The position numbers and the translations under genes are program-made. Shown piece by piece: positions 35,745-42,946 of a stretch of 42,946 nt of DNA (positions are counted from its first letter, which is position 1; each line of letters opens with the position of its first letter). The stretch comes from Pseudomonadota bacterium. Lineage in GTDB: Bacteria > Pseudomonadota > Gammaproteobacteria > Steroidobacterales > JBCBZW01. The stretch covers positions 1-42,946 of the forward strand of contig JBCBZW010000036.1 of the NCBI GenBank assembly GCA_039815145.1, read 5' to 3'. The notes under the pieces were generated by a model. It saw only the letters and a program-made list of their open reading frames with translations. It did not search any database and was not told where the DNA came from.

Positions 35745-36113
35745 GTGAGTGATGATAGTGCGTGGGTAGACGTCGCGCCCTTGGAAGAGTTCGAGGACCC
35801 AGGCACGCGAGGGTTCACCCACGAGGATTGGGACCACTGGGGCTTCGTGGTGCGCGTGGGCGATGCGCTAGCGGCCTATCGCAACGTGTGTCCCCATGCG
35901 GGTCATCCCATGAACTGGGCGCCCGACGCGTTCCTGACGCCAGACGAAGAGCACCTCATCTGCGCCTCGCACGGCGCCATCTTCGATCGCTTGAGTGGGG
36001 AATGCATCGCGGGGCCCTGTCCGGGCCAGCGCTTGCAGGCGGTGGCCGTCCGCGTGGACGACGGGCGTGTGCAGGTGGCGCCAGCGCAGGCGGCTGGCGC
36101 AGGGCAGGACTGA
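35745..36113 (+). CDS. Small Rieske [2Fe-2S] ferredoxin-like protein
   Basis: 122 residues from the GTG at 35745, which has GGGAG at a good distance; an ATG at 35712 would add 11 residues that lack a ribosome-binding site. The cluster ligands are C49 and H51 in C-P-H-A-G-H, and C73 and H76 in C-A-S-H-G-A-I-F-D. The order C-x-H...C-x2-H and the glycine/proline-rich close P-C-P-G-Q-R-L identify a Rieske domain. Alone, without a catalytic domain, it is likely an electron carrier for an oxygenase or a nitrite reductase small-subunit-like protein. The partner is not in the window. It starts 38 bases from the AmpG-like gene, divergently. Confidence 0.9.
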   Translation: MSDDSAWVDVAPLEEFEDPGTRGFTHEDWDHWGFVVRVGDALAAYRNVCPHAGHPMNWAPDAFLTPDEEHLICASHGAIFDRLSGECIAGPCPGQRLQAVAVRVDDGRVQVAPAQAAGAGQD

Positions 36114-36129
36114 CCGCGGTCTTCGCGGA

Positions 36130-36429
36130 TCAGCGATCGCCGGCGTCGAAGTAATCGAGGGGATCGAACCAGACGGCGTGCGGACTATCGTCGTAGTCCA
36201 CGCCGTAGTCTTCTTTCTGTAGATCCATCGAGCCGGTGTAGTCCTCCGGCGGCTGTATCTCCATCGGCTCCTGGTCATCCCAGGTGTCGACGTCGATCTC
36301 CTCGACGGTGCCATCGAAATGCTGGGTCTCGATGGTGCCCGAAGGCTCATCCAACGCGACCACTTCGAATACGCGGCCATCCGTGTGCCGGTACCAGCCT
36401 CCCACGCTCGGAACGACTAGGTTTGCCAT
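36130..36429 (-). CDS. Small acidic conserved protein (DUF6763-like)
   Basis: 99 residues (ATG at 36429; one codon earlier at 36432 is equally open). The N-terminal half, V-G-G-W-Y-R-H-T-D-G-R-V-F-E-V-V-A-L-D and I-E-T-Q-H-F-D-G-T-V-E-E-I-D, with the E-D-Y-T-G tail motif, resembles the short DUF6763-type proteins of gammaproteobacteria. The C-terminal part is strongly acidic (Asp/Tyr/Glu). There are no cysteines, signal or membrane helix. It has no known function. It converges on the Rieske gene with 16 bases between them. Confidence 0.72.
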   Translation of the reverse strand: MANLVVPSVGGWYRHTDGRVFEVVALDEPSGTIETQHFDGTVEEIDVDTWDDQEPMEIQPPEDYTGSMDLQKEDYGVDYDDSPHAVWFDPLDYFDAGDR

Positions 36430-36553
36430 CACGCACCCCGTTTTTGTTGCAGTGCCTCGCAGACGTCACAACTCGCCTCCATAATACGCCCCTCCTCGCC
36501 CGAGGGAAGTGGAGTTCCGGCACCTGTCGCCGGCTGTTGGATAGCTGATCGCC

Positions 36554-37312
36554 ATGTTCGAGTCGTTCGTTAAAACCTTCGTCGTGTTCTTCGTGGTCGT
36601 AGAACCGATCTCGCTGGTGCCCGTGTTCGCGGCGCTCACCCGCGGCGGCGGCGCGGTATTCCGCCGGCGCATGGCCGTGAAGTCCGTGGCGCTCGCGGCG
36701 GTGATCTTCGCCCTGTTTCTGCTCAGCGGCGATCTGCTTCTGCGCACCCTCGGCATCAGTCTGGACGCGTTCAAGATCGCGGGCGGCTTGCTGCTGTTTC
36801 TGCTCTCAGTCGACATGGTGTTCGCGCGCCAGTCGGGTCTGCGTTCGGCCACCGTGCGCGAGCAGGAGGAAGCCCGCTATCGCGAGGACATCTCCGTCTT
36901 CCCCCTGGCCTTTCCCCTAATCGCAGGGCCGGGCGCCCTGGCCACCTTGGTGCTCCTCGGGGCGAGCACGGACGGGGATCCGGTGGCGATGGCCGCGCTG
37001 GGCTTGGTGGTGCTGACGGTGCTTGCGATCACGCTCGCGCTCCTGCTCGGCGCGCGCTATGTGGAACGGCTGATCGGGGTCACCGGCGCCAACGTGATCA
37101 GTCGCCTGGCTGGCGTGGTGTTGGTGGCGTTGGCGGTGCAGTTCGTGATCGACGGCGTGCGCGACACGGTGGTCAGCACGCGCCAGGCGGTACAAGCTCT
37201 GGAGGCTCAGGCAACGGCGGTGGCACCGCCAGTCGACGACGCGACGACCGCCCCCGTGCCTGAGACGGAAACGCCCCAGGCGCCCGCCGAACCCTCTTCG
37301 CCAGAAACCTAA
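36554..37312 (+). CDS. MarC family inner-membrane protein
   Basis: 252 residues. Six membrane helices lie in the first ~205. The family landmarks are F-F-V-V-V-E-P-I-S-L-V-P-V-F, the G-D-L-L-L-R-T-L-G-I-S-L-D-A-F-K-I-A-G-G helix (~55-75), F-P-L-A-F-P-L-I-A-G-P-G and the R-L-A-G-V-V-L-V-A-L-A-V-Q-F end. A Pro/Thr/Glu-rich tail of ~40 residues follows, which most MarC proteins lack. MarC was once tied to multidrug resistance, but that link was withdrawn and its role is unknown. The 3' end overlaps trmB by 4 bases. Confidence 0.88.
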   Translation: MFESFVKTFVVFFVVVEPISLVPVFAALTRGGGAVFRRRMAVKSVALAAVIFALFLLSGDLLLRTLGISLDAFKIAGGLLLFLLSVDMVFARQSGLRSATVREQEEARYREDISVFPLAFPLIAGPGALATLVLLGASTDGDPVAMAALGLVVLTVLAITLALLLGARYVERLIGVTGANVISRLAGVVLVALAVQFVIDGVRDTVVSTRQAVQALEAQATAVAPPVDDATTAPVPETETPQAPAEPSSPET

Positions 37313-38031
37313 ACGACTCGATAGGCGAGATCCAGCACCTCGTGGCCCAGGCGTTCGCCGCGGCGCTCGAAGTGCGTTTGCGGGCGCGTGGTGGCGGCGG
37401 CTAGCTGTGCCTCGTCCACGACACGCTCCAGGCCGGCGTGGGCGTCCGCCACCTCGATCATGGCCTCGCCGTAGGGCGCCCAGTCCGTCGCCATGTGGAG
37501 GATGCCGTCAGGCCGCAGGGCGCGGCTCACCAGATCGAGGAAGGCCGGTTGCACGATGCGTCGCTTGTGGTGGCGCTTCTTCGGCCAGGGGTCTGGGAAG
37601 AGCAGCATCACCCGGTCGATCGCGTCGGGGGCCAGGCGATGCTCGAACACCTCGACGGCGTCTTGCTGCGCGATGCGTACGTTGCTCAGCCCGCGCTCCT
37701 CGATGCCGTTCAGGGCGCGGCCAACGCCGGGTGGGTACACCTCGATGCCAAGGAAGTTTTGCTCCGGGAAGCGCTCGGCGTGCCAGAGCAAGCTGGCGCC
37801 GTTGCCGAAGCCTATGTCCACGCAGCAGGGGGCGTCACGACCGAAGGTAGCGCTCAGGTCGATCGGCGTGTTGTCGATCGGGATGCCCAGCTCCGGGTAC
37901 AGGCGCTCGAGGCCTTCGCGCTGGGCGCGGGTGAGCCGTCCGTCGCGCCTGACGAAGCTGCGCACACGAGCTCTCGGCCTTTCGTCCTCGGCAGCAACGC
38001 TGGTCGGCGCGTCGTCTTCCCGCTCTGCCAT
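37309..38031 (-). CDS. trmB: tRNA (guanine-N7-)-methyltransferase
   Basis: 240 residues. An Arg-rich leader (~15-35, R-A-R-V-R-S-F-V-R-R) comes before the SAM-binding core, with motif I V-D-I-G-F-G-N-G-A-S near 72 and F-L-G-I-E-V-Y-P-P-G-V-G. The TrmB signature L-L-F-P-D-P-W-P-K-K-R-H-H-K-R-R is at ~143-158. The enzyme forms m7G46 in the variable loop of tRNAs. The gene follows thiG by 3 bases, a thiS-thiG-trmB arrangement shared with many gammaproteobacteria. Confidence 0.95.
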   Translation of the reverse strand: MAEREDDAPTSVAAEDERPRARVRSFVRRDGRLTRAQREGLERLYPELGIPIDNTPIDLSATFGRDAPCCVDIGFGNGASLLWHAERFPEQNFLGIEVYPPGVGRALNGIEERGLSNVRIAQQDAVEVFEHRLAPDAIDRVMLLFPDPWPKKRHHKRRIVQPAFLDLVSRALRPDGILHMATDWAPYGEAMIEVADAHAGLERVVDEAQLAAATTRPQTHFERRGERLGHEVLDLAYRVV

Positions 38032-38034
38032 CGC

Positions 38035-38850
38035 CTAGAAGAAGATGCCTTCGATGGGCGATGAGGCGGTGGCGTAGCGCTTCTTCGGAATCCGCCCGGC
38101 GCGGTAGGCCAGGCGGCCCGCTTCCACGCCGAGGCGCATCGCGTGGGCCATCATCACCGCATCGCGGGCGCCGGCGATCGCCGTGTTCATGAGCACGCCG
38201 TCGCAGCCGAGCTCCATCGCGAAGGCCGCATCGGAGGCGGTGCCCACGCCCGCGTCCACCAGCACGGGCACCTTCGCTTCCTCGACGATCGTGAGGATGT
38301 TGTAGGGGTTCTGGATGCCGAGGCCGGAGCCGATCGGCGCAGCCAGCGGCATCACCGCGACGCAGCCGAGTTCCTCGAAGCGTTTCGCCATGATGGGGTC
38401 GTCGTTGGTGTACACCATGACGTCGAAGCCGTCCTTCACCAGCGTGGCCGCCGCCTCCAAGGTGGCGGGGACGTCCGGGAACAGGGTCTTCTCATCCCCG
38501 AGGACTTCGAGCTTCACCAAGGAGTGGCCATCGAGCAACTCGCGTGCCAGGTGGCAGGTGCGGACGGCGTCCTTCGCCGTGTAGCACCCCGCCGTGTTAG
38601 GCAGCAGGGTGAATTCCTCGGGCGGCAGGGCCTCGAGCAAGCTGGGCTCGTCCGCGTGCTGGCCGATGTTGGTGCGGCGAATGGCCACGGTGACGATCTC
38701 GGCGCCCGCCGCCTGGGTGGCGGCGCGGGTTTCGTCGAGGTCGGCGTACTTGCCAGTGCCGGTGAGCAATCTTGATCGGTACTGCTTACCGGCGATGGTC
38801 AACGGATCGGCGTTGGCAGCCGTGGCCGTCGGGGAAGGGGTGTCGTTCAT
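38035..38850 (-). CDS. thiG: Thiazole synthase
   Basis: 271 residues from the ATG at 38850 (GGAGAG upstream); the open frame continues upstream over thiS in another frame but is not real. Typical segments are [10 protein letters not shown] near residue 28, [32 protein letters not shown] with the substrate-binding lysine, and [14 protein letters not shown]. ThiG makes the thiazole ring of thiamine from deoxyxylulose 5-phosphate, an iminoglycine and ThiS-thiocarboxylate. The protein ends about 15 residues past the usual TIM-barrel end. It lies 17 bases after thiS. Confidence 0.95.
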   Translation of the reverse strand: MNDTPSPTATAANADPLTIAGKQYRSRLLTGTGKYADLDETRAATQAAGAEIVTVAIRRTNIGQHADEPSLLEALPPEEFTLLPNTAGCYTAKDAVRTCHLARELLDGHSLVKLEVLGDEKTLFPDVPATLEAAATLVKDGFDVMVYTNDDPIMAKRFEELGCVAVMPLAAPIGSGLGIQNPYNILTIVEEAKVPVLVDAGVGTASDAAFAMELGCDGVLMNTAIAGARDAVMMAHAMRLGVEAGRLAYRAGRIPKKRYATASSPIEGIFF

Positions 38851-38867
38851 GGGCTCTCCGCCGCAGG

Positions 38868-39095
38868 TCAGCCGCCGCCCACCGCGTGCACGATTTCTAT
38901 CTGGTCGCCATCGCGAAGGCGCGCCTGGTCGTGCTGTGAGCGGGGCACGATCTCGCCGTTGCACTCGAGGGCGAAGCGCCGCCCCGCCAGGCGCAGGGCC
39001 TGCACGAGATCGGCGACCGTGGCGTCCCCCGCCAGGCGCACGGGGTCGCCGTTGGCGAGCACGGTGATCGCGTGGGTGTCGGCATGGGTGGTCAT
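38868..39095 (-). CDS. thiS: Sulfur carrier protein ThiS
   Basis: 75 residues with the ubiquitin-like fold pattern: an opening beta hairpin ([12 protein letters not shown]), then [21 protein letters not shown], and [14 protein letters not shown]. It ends in Gly-Gly-Gly, whose terminal glycine is adenylated by ThiF and turned into the thiocarboxylate used by ThiG. Neither thiF nor thiC is in the window. It is the first gene of the thiS-thiG-trmB cluster. Confidence 0.93.
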   Translation of the reverse strand: MTTHADTHAITVLANGDPVRLAGDATVADLVQALRLAGRRFALECNGEIVPRSQHDQARLRDGDQIEIVHAVGGG

Positions 39096-39137
39096 GGCGC
39101 CGCAGTGTACACGACGGCGCCCCCACCCCAGGCCGCG

Positions 39138-39323
39138 CTAGTCCTCGGGCTCGCGGCCCTTCGCCGGTGGGTCCGGCTCCGGCAGGCGTCCCGCCTCCTT
39201 GAGGGCGCGGCGGACGATGAACTCGAGCTGCGCGTTCATGCTGCGCAGGTCGTCATCGGCCCAGCGACGCAGGGCCGCGAGGGTGCGCGGGTCCGTGCGA
39301 AACAGAAAGGAGCTTCTTGCCAC
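39138..39323 (-). CDS. Small Arc/ribbon-helix-helix-type DNA-binding protein
   Basis: 61 residues from a GTG at 39323. A basic opening strand ([10 protein letters not shown]) is followed by two helices ([11 protein letters not shown] and [18 protein letters not shown]), the strand-helix-helix pattern of Arc repressors. S-M-N-A-Q-L-E-F is the Arc-like turn. A short Pro/Glu-rich tail ends the protein. It should dimerise and bind an inverted repeat through its first strand. It lies 88 bases after the SPFH gene on the same strand, and the 30-bp palindrome before that gene is the obvious candidate target. The GTG start has a poor ribosome-binding site. Confidence 0.75.
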   Translation of the reverse strand: MARSSFLFRTDPRTLAALRRWADDDLRSMNAQLEFIVRRALKEAGRLPEPDPPAKGREPED

Positions 39324-39355
39324 GGCTTGCGCTTAACTCGTCCGGCGCGGAGCGC

Positions 39356-39372
39356 CCCCGCCCTCGGCGGGG
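39356..39372. terminator. GC hairpin between the SPFH and ribbon-helix-helix genes
   Basis: CCCCGCC (39356-39362) pairs with GGCGGGG (39366-39372) across 3 bases. It lies between two co-directional genes and has no T tract, so it might reduce read-through into the RHH gene rather than end transcription. Confidence 0.25.
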
Positions 39373-39411
39373 CAGGGGCAGACCGCGGTGTGTTCAGGTG
39401 CCATCGTAGGC

Positions 39412-40356
39412 TCAGCTGTAGAGCGTGCCGGCGTTCACCACCGGTTGCGTATGGCGGTCGCTACACAGCACCACAAGCAGGTTGGAGACCATCGAGGCGC
39501 GCTTCTCATCGTCGAGGTCCACGATTTCCTCCTTCACCAGGCGATCCAGCGCCATCTCCACCATCCCCACTGCGCCGTCGACGATACGCGAACGCGCCGC
39601 CACCACGGCTTGCGCCTGCTGGCGCTGGAGCATGGCCGCGGCGATCTCCGGCGCGTAGGCGAGGTGGCTGATCCGCGCCTCGACCACCTCCACGCCCGCC
39701 GTTTCGAGCCGGTCCTGGATGTCCTGGCGCAGTTCGGCGCAGATCTCCTGCGTGCTGCCGCGCAGGGACGTGTCATGGTCCTCGCTATCGTAGGGGTGGC
39801 GGCTGGCGAGGTTGCGCAGGGCTGCCTCGCTCTGCACGGCGACGAAGTCCTCGTAGTCGTCCACCTCGAACAGGGCCTCGGCCGTGTCCACCACCTTCCA
39901 GACCACCACGGCGGAGATCTCGATGGGGTTGCCGTCGCGATCGTTCACCTTGGACGGGCGGCCCGAGGTACGGGCCTTCTGCTGCACCACCTTGCCCTCG
40001 GCGTTCTTCTTCTCGGGCGTGGTGATGGAGCCGGTCTCGAAGTTGCGCACGCGGCGGCTGATGCGCTTCTTGGAGAAGAAGGGGTTTACCCAGTAGAAGC
40101 CCGATTTGGTGATCGAGCCCTTGTAGTGGCCGAACAGGAGTAGGACCCGGGCGTCGTTCGGGGCGATGGCGACGAAGCCGAAGACGATGGCCACCGCGGT
40201 GGCCATGAGCACTAGCGCCACCGGCACGCCGACAGACTTCAGGGCCGGGTTCGGAGCCGAGTGGATGAGCAGGGCGAGCCCGCCAAGGAACAGGGCGGGG
40301 CAGGTGATGAGGGCCAGCCATCCGGTGGCGGCGTTGTAGGTTTTTTCGGTCGACAT
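39412..40356 (-). CDS. SPFH-domain membrane protein
   Basis: 314 residues from the ATG at 40356 (GGAGA upstream). Two hydrophobic helices at ~12-31 and ~42-63 form a hairpin anchor. The SPFH (band 7) domain follows (~65-255), with [24 protein letters not shown] and [15 protein letters not shown]. The last ~50 residues are a helical tail. Proteins of this kind cluster in membrane microdomains and scaffold other proteins; the cargo is not known. It precedes an Arc-type regulator gene on the same strand, a combination that recurs in proteobacteria. The 30-bp palindrome lies 23-52 bases upstream of its start codon. Confidence 0.86.
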   Translation of the reverse strand: MSTEKTYNAATGWLALITCPALFLGGLALLIHSAPNPALKSVGVPVALVLMATAVAIVFGFVAIAPNDARVLLLFGHYKGSITKSGFYWVNPFFSKKRISRRVRNFETGSITTPEKKNAEGKVVQQKARTSGRPSKVNDRDGNPIEISAVVVWKVVDTAEALFEVDDYEDFVAVQSEAALRNLASRHPYDSEDHDTSLRGSTQEICAELRQDIQDRLETAGVEVVEARISHLAYAPEIAAAMLQRQQAQAVVAARSRIVDGAVGMVEMALDRLVKEEIVDLDDEKRASMVSNLLVVLCSDRHTQPVVNAGTLYS

Positions 40357-40378
40357 GAGCGCTTCTCCAGCGGCTGAG

Positions 40379-40408
40379 CGATATCTAAGTGATATCACTT
40401 TGATAGCG
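40379..40408. promoter_or_regulatory. 30-bp near-perfect palindrome upstream of the SPFH gene, candidate operator
   Basis: The centre AAGTGATATCACTT (40387-40400) is a perfect 14-bp palindrome. The flanks extend the symmetry to 30 bp, with 13 of 15 positions per arm pairing (CGATATCT left, TGATAGCG right). The site lies 23-52 bases before the SPFH start codon, where the promoter should be. A ribbon-helix-helix protein encoded in the same operon is the natural binder. Confidence 0.62.
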
Positions 40409-40661
40409 ACCGGAGCAAGCGAGAGGTGTCTTCTAGCTAGATGGTAATTTCTAGTGTTAGTTTACTAGTAAATAAAAGTTTCTAAAAATAAAATTAAACC
40501 AGGAAGTTAGGGCTTCTTGTCTTTGGTCAATCCACTCGGCCGACCCAGGGCTCGAAGTGTTGCGCCGAACGCTGGATCGAGCCAGGAGTCGTGATGCGAT
40601 GAGCTTCCAGATTTGCGCGAAAGCCCCAACGCTCGAATGATTCTGGCGCGTGGGGCGACGA
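40409..40661. other. Noncoding spacer with AT-rich island
   Basis: The 305 bases between the DUF885 stop and the SPFH start hold no convincing gene. The stretch ~40430-40500 is very AT-rich against a GC-rich background and contains a perfect 12-bp palindrome TTTACTAGTAAA at 40461-40472. This could be an UP element, a nucleoid-protein site or a second operator for the SPFH operon. Bases 40500-40660 return to normal composition, and I see nothing recognisable there. Confidence 0.5.
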
Positions 40662-42515
40662 TCACCGCGCCGCCAACTTCTCTGCCACAAACCGCTCGAT
40701 CATCCCCTCCAGCACCGGCAGGGGCACACCCCCCTCGCTCAACACCCGGTCGTGGAATTCGCGCACGTCGAAGTCAGCCCCCAGCGCCTCCCGCGCCCGC
40801 TCGCGCAGTTCGATGATCTTCAGCTCCCCGATCTTGTAGGCCAGGGCCTGGCCCGGCCAGGCGATGTAGCGGTCGATCTCCGTGCGCACCTCCAGCAAGG
40901 ACAGGGCGGTGTTGCTGCTCAGGTAGTCGAGCGCGTGCTGCCGACTCCAGCCCTTGGCATGCATGCCCGTGTCCACCACCAGGCGGCAGGCGCTCCACAT
41001 CTCGTAGGTGAGGCGGCCGAAGTCCTCGTAGGGCGTCTCGTACATGCCCATCTCGACGCCGAGCTTCTCGGAGTAAAGGCCCCAGCCCTCACCGAAGGCA
41101 TGGGGATAGATGTGGCGTCGGAAGTTGGGGCGACCCTCGAGTTCCTTCGCGAGCGCGGCTTGCAGGTGATGGCCGGGGACGGCCTCATGCAGGGTGAGGG
41201 CGGGCAGGGTGTAGAGGGTGCGCTTGTCCAGGGCGTAGGTGTTCACCCAGTACTCGCCGGAGCGGGATCCGCTGAGGGGAGCGCCGGAGTAGCGCCCGCT
41301 GGTGTAGTTTGGGGCAATCGCCAGGGGGACGGGGGCGACCGTGTAGGGTTGGCGCGGGAGTTTGCCGAAGAACTTAGGTAGTTGACCATCCGCCTTCTTG
41401 GCCAGATAGGAGGCATGCATCAGCAGCTCGCGCGGCGTCTGCACGTAGAACTGGGGATCGCTGCGCAGGAAAGCGAGGAATTCAGCGAAGCTGCCCTCGA
41501 AGCCCACCTCCTCGATGATGGCCTCCATCTCGGCGCGGATCCGCGCGACTTCCGCCAGGCCCTTCTGGTGAACCTGCTCGGGCGTGAGGTCCAGATTCGT
41601 GTAGAAGCGGACTTCGCCGGCGTAGTAGGCCTCGCCCTCGGGCAGCTCGCTCGCCCCGAGGTTGGTGCGGGCATTGGGGATGTACTCCTCGACGAAGAAG
41701 CGATGGAACTCGCGCAGGGCCGGCATGACCTCCACTTCCATGCTGTAGCGGCCTACTTCAGGCAGGGCAGCGGCCAGTTCGTCGTCGACCCCCGGCGGCA
41801 GATTGAGGAAGGGTTGGAAGAGGGGGCTGTCCTCGATCTCGGTGGTGGCGACGGCTTCCACCACCCCGGCCACGTCCTCGAGGATGATCGCCGGCAGGGT
41901 GAAGCCGTCGGCGAGGCCCTGCCGCATGTTCTCCATGTTCTCCTCGAGATAGTTGGGGAACGCGGAGAGCCGGCGCAGCCAGGCCTGGTAGTCCTCGGTG
42001 GTGCGGAACGGCTGGGAGCGGACGGCCCAGTTCAGGGTCATGTAGAAGCCCGAGTCGCTGTTCAGCGGAATGCGATAGGCGCGGAAGCGCGCCCGGTCCG
42101 CCCGGTGGCGCAGCATGAAGGCGAAGACGTCGTAGTTCACCTTGTCCGCTTCGGAGAGGGCCTCGCGCTCGATCTTCTCAAGGCGTGCCTGGAACTGGCT
42201 CGCGGCGGCGGCCCGGCGCAGGTGATCGCGCGGCGCGGCACCCGGCAAGAGGTGGTCGTAGCGGTGGTCGCCCACGGAGGTGGCGAGGAGCGGGTTCTCG
42301 CGTAGGCGGAACTCCCATTCGTCCTCGAACAGGGCGTACAGCGCGACCGTGGGATCCTCGGCCGGCTCGTCGGCTGCCTCGTTGGGGGCTGGCGCGGGAG
42401 GTTCGGCGATCGGTGGCATCACCGGTGGCGTCTGCGGGTGGGCCTGGGCGAGGGCTGAGGTGGCGCTGGCAGCGCACAGCAGCAGGCAGGCGATCAGGGC
42501 GAAGACACGGCTCAT
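40662..42515 (-). CDS. Exported DUF885 family metallopeptidase-like protein
   Basis: 617 residues. A signal peptide (~5-24, cleaved after A-L-A) is followed by a Pro-rich linker (~25-50) and the DUF885 domain. The zinc-site motif H-E-A-V-P-G-H-H starts at residue 443, and the third-ligand region E-G-W-G-L-Y-S-E at 476, both typical of the family, which is related to gluzincin-type peptidases. The mature enzyme is probably periplasmic or a surface protein, acting on peptides. Its substrate is unknown. It is a single-gene transcription unit on this strand, ending before the AT-rich spacer. Confidence 0.92.
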   Translation of the reverse strand: MSRVFALIACLLLCAASATSALAQAHPQTPPVMPPIAEPPAPAPNEAADEPAEDPTVALYALFEDEWEFRLRENPLLATSVGDHRYDHLLPGAAPRDHLRRAAAASQFQARLEKIEREALSEADKVNYDVFAFMLRHRADRARFRAYRIPLNSDSGFYMTLNWAVRSQPFRTTEDYQAWLRRLSAFPNYLEENMENMRQGLADGFTLPAIILEDVAGVVEAVATTEIEDSPLFQPFLNLPPGVDDELAAALPEVGRYSMEVEVMPALREFHRFFVEEYIPNARTNLGASELPEGEAYYAGEVRFYTNLDLTPEQVHQKGLAEVARIRAEMEAIIEEVGFEGSFAEFLAFLRSDPQFYVQTPRELLMHASYLAKKADGQLPKFFGKLPRQPYTVAPVPLAIAPNYTSGRYSGAPLSGSRSGEYWVNTYALDKRTLYTLPALTLHEAVPGHHLQAALAKELEGRPNFRRHIYPHAFGEGWGLYSEKLGVEMGMYETPYEDFGRLTYEMWSACRLVVDTGMHAKGWSRQHALDYLSSNTALSLLEVRTEIDRYIAWPGQALAYKIGELKIIELRERAREALGADFDVREFHDRVLSEGGVPLPVLEGMIERFVAEKLAAR

Positions 42516-42631
42516 GGCGGCTCCTCACAGGGCTCGGTGTACGGGGTCGGGGCGTGGAGTCTAACCGGGTCGAATGGGGTCGGGCCACGGTGCGCGCCGC
42601 TGCGGTGAGACTGCTACACTCGCCGCTCGAG

Positions 42632-42705
42632 GCGGGTGTAGTTCAATGGTAGAACCTCAGCTTCCCAAGCTGATGACGTGGGTTCGATTCCCATCACCCG
42701 CTCCA
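42632..42705 (+). tRNA. tRNA-Gly (anticodon CCC)
   Basis: The full cloverleaf is seen: acceptor stem GCGGGTG/CACCCGC (7 pairs), D arm GTTC-AATGGTA-GAAC, anticodon stem TCAGC/GCTGA around the loop TTCCCAA (anticodon CCC at positions 34-36), T arm GTGGG-TTCGATT-CCCAT, discriminator T and an encoded CCA at 42703-42705. It reads the GGG codon. A -10-like TACACT lies at 42615-42620, 12 bases before the tRNA, with no good -35. Confidence 0.95.
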
Positions 42706-42737
42706 CTCCCTCCCCTGTTGCTTCGGGTACGGCACCG

Positions 42738-42946
42738 TTGATTCGCGTCGAGTCCGTGACGGTTCGGGCCGACGATGGCCGTGCGATCCTCGAAGATCTC
42801 ACCGTCGAGTGGGATCAGGCGAGGGTCGGCGTGATCGGCGCCAACGGCTCGGGCAAGAGCACCTTCGTTCGATTGCTCAACGGCCTGGTGCGCCCCGACG
42901 TCGGCGCTGTGCACGTGGACGGACTGCTCGTCGACCGTAACCTGGC
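42738..42946 (+). CDS. ABC transporter ATP-binding protein, N-terminal part (ECF/CbiO-BioM-like)
   Basis: The gene runs off the right edge of the window. The proposed start is TTG at 42738, 33 bases after the tRNA; no ATG fits and the ribosome-binding site is poor, so the start is uncertain. The 69 residues seen read L-I-R-V-E-S-V-T-V-R near the start, then a Walker A motif G-A-N-G-S-G-K-S-T, followed by F-V-R-L-L-N-G-L. That last part matches the ATPases of vitamin/metal energy-coupling-factor transporters (BioM, CbiO). The signature and Walker B motifs are beyond the edge, so the substrate class is only suggested. Confidence 0.72.
   Translation, partial: MIRVESVTVRADDGRAILEDLTVEWDQARVGVIGANGSGKSTFVRLLNGLVRPDVGAVHVDGLLVDRNL

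Noticed and set aside
40457-40690. 77-codon minus-strand frame over the AT-rich spacer
   Set aside because: No ribosome-binding site and no family resemblance; it overlaps the 3' end of the DUF885 gene.
42657-42914. 85-codon minus-strand frame reading G-I-E-P-T-S-S-A-W-E-A
   Set aside because: This peptide is a well-known false prediction from translating the antisense strand of a tRNA-Gly gene.

Overview
This 42.9 kb window is high-GC chromosomal DNA, very probably from a gammaproteobacterium. The best taxonomic evidence is gene order. The block mutM - rpmG/rpmB - radC - coaBC (dfp) - dut - pyrE is the one found in Escherichia coli and relatives. Here it is interrupted by a fatty-acid desaturase, an ECF sigma-factor operon and a DUF4124-type gene, and slmA is absent from its usual place before pyrE. 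A thiS-thiG-trmB cluster, a MarC protein, an AmpG-type transporter and sigma-54 regulation fit the same assignment. I see no phage, integrase, IS element, rRNA or CRISPR array.

Layout. 1-3.7 kb: the 3' end of a heavy-metal type RND pump, a periplasmic solute-binding protein, and a convergent GlxA-type AraC regulator followed by a lipoprotein hydrolase with a metal-binding-like cysteine motif. 3.8-7.1 kb: a two-gene operon of a multi-pass membrane protein and an unrecognised 815-residue exported protein. 7.3-11.7 kb: a membrane-anchored HTH-TPR regulator and an NtrC-type two-component pair. 11.9-13.4 kb: a UDP-sulfoquinovose synthase (SQD1/SqdB family) and a tiny EF-hand protein. 13.6-15.9 kb: a GntR(YtrA-like)-ABC ATPase-permease operon ending in a textbook terminator. 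16.0-19.7 kb: a small holin-4-type membrane protein, an exporter-type ABC protein and a TlpA-like thioredoxin-fold lipoprotein. 19.7-25.6 kb: Nudix hydrolase, FadD-type acyl-CoA ligase, an FFLEE-like conserved protein, DUF1294, mutM and a desaturase. 25.7-34.2 kb: ribosomal L33/L28, the ECF sigma/anti-sigma/DUF4097 operon, radC, coaBC, dut, DUF4124 protein, pyrE and exonuclease III. 34.2-39.3 kb: AmpG-like MFS, a Rieske protein, a DUF6763-like protein, marC, trmB, thiG, thiS and a ribbon-helix-helix protein. 39.4-42.9 kb: an SPFH membrane protein behind a near-perfect 30-bp palindrome, a DUF885 metallopeptidase, tRNA-Gly(CCC) and the start of another ABC ATPase.

How the genes work together. 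Several modules pair a regulator with its target: GlxA with the hydrolase, GntR with the ABC genes (a dyad overlaps the -10), histidine kinase with NtrC, sigma with anti-sigma and DUF4097, and RHH with SPFH (the palindrome lies at the SPFH promoter). FadD and the desaturase suggest membrane-lipid remodelling, and UDP-sulfoquinovose synthase could feed a sulfolipid or surface glycan. The most promising leads are the SPFH/RHH operator module, the orphan SQD1-type gene, the 815-residue exported protein with its membrane partner, the hydrolase carrying a metal-binding-like segment beside a CusA-type pump, and the non-catalytic tail on the desaturase. All functions are read from sequence patterns; no database search was run.
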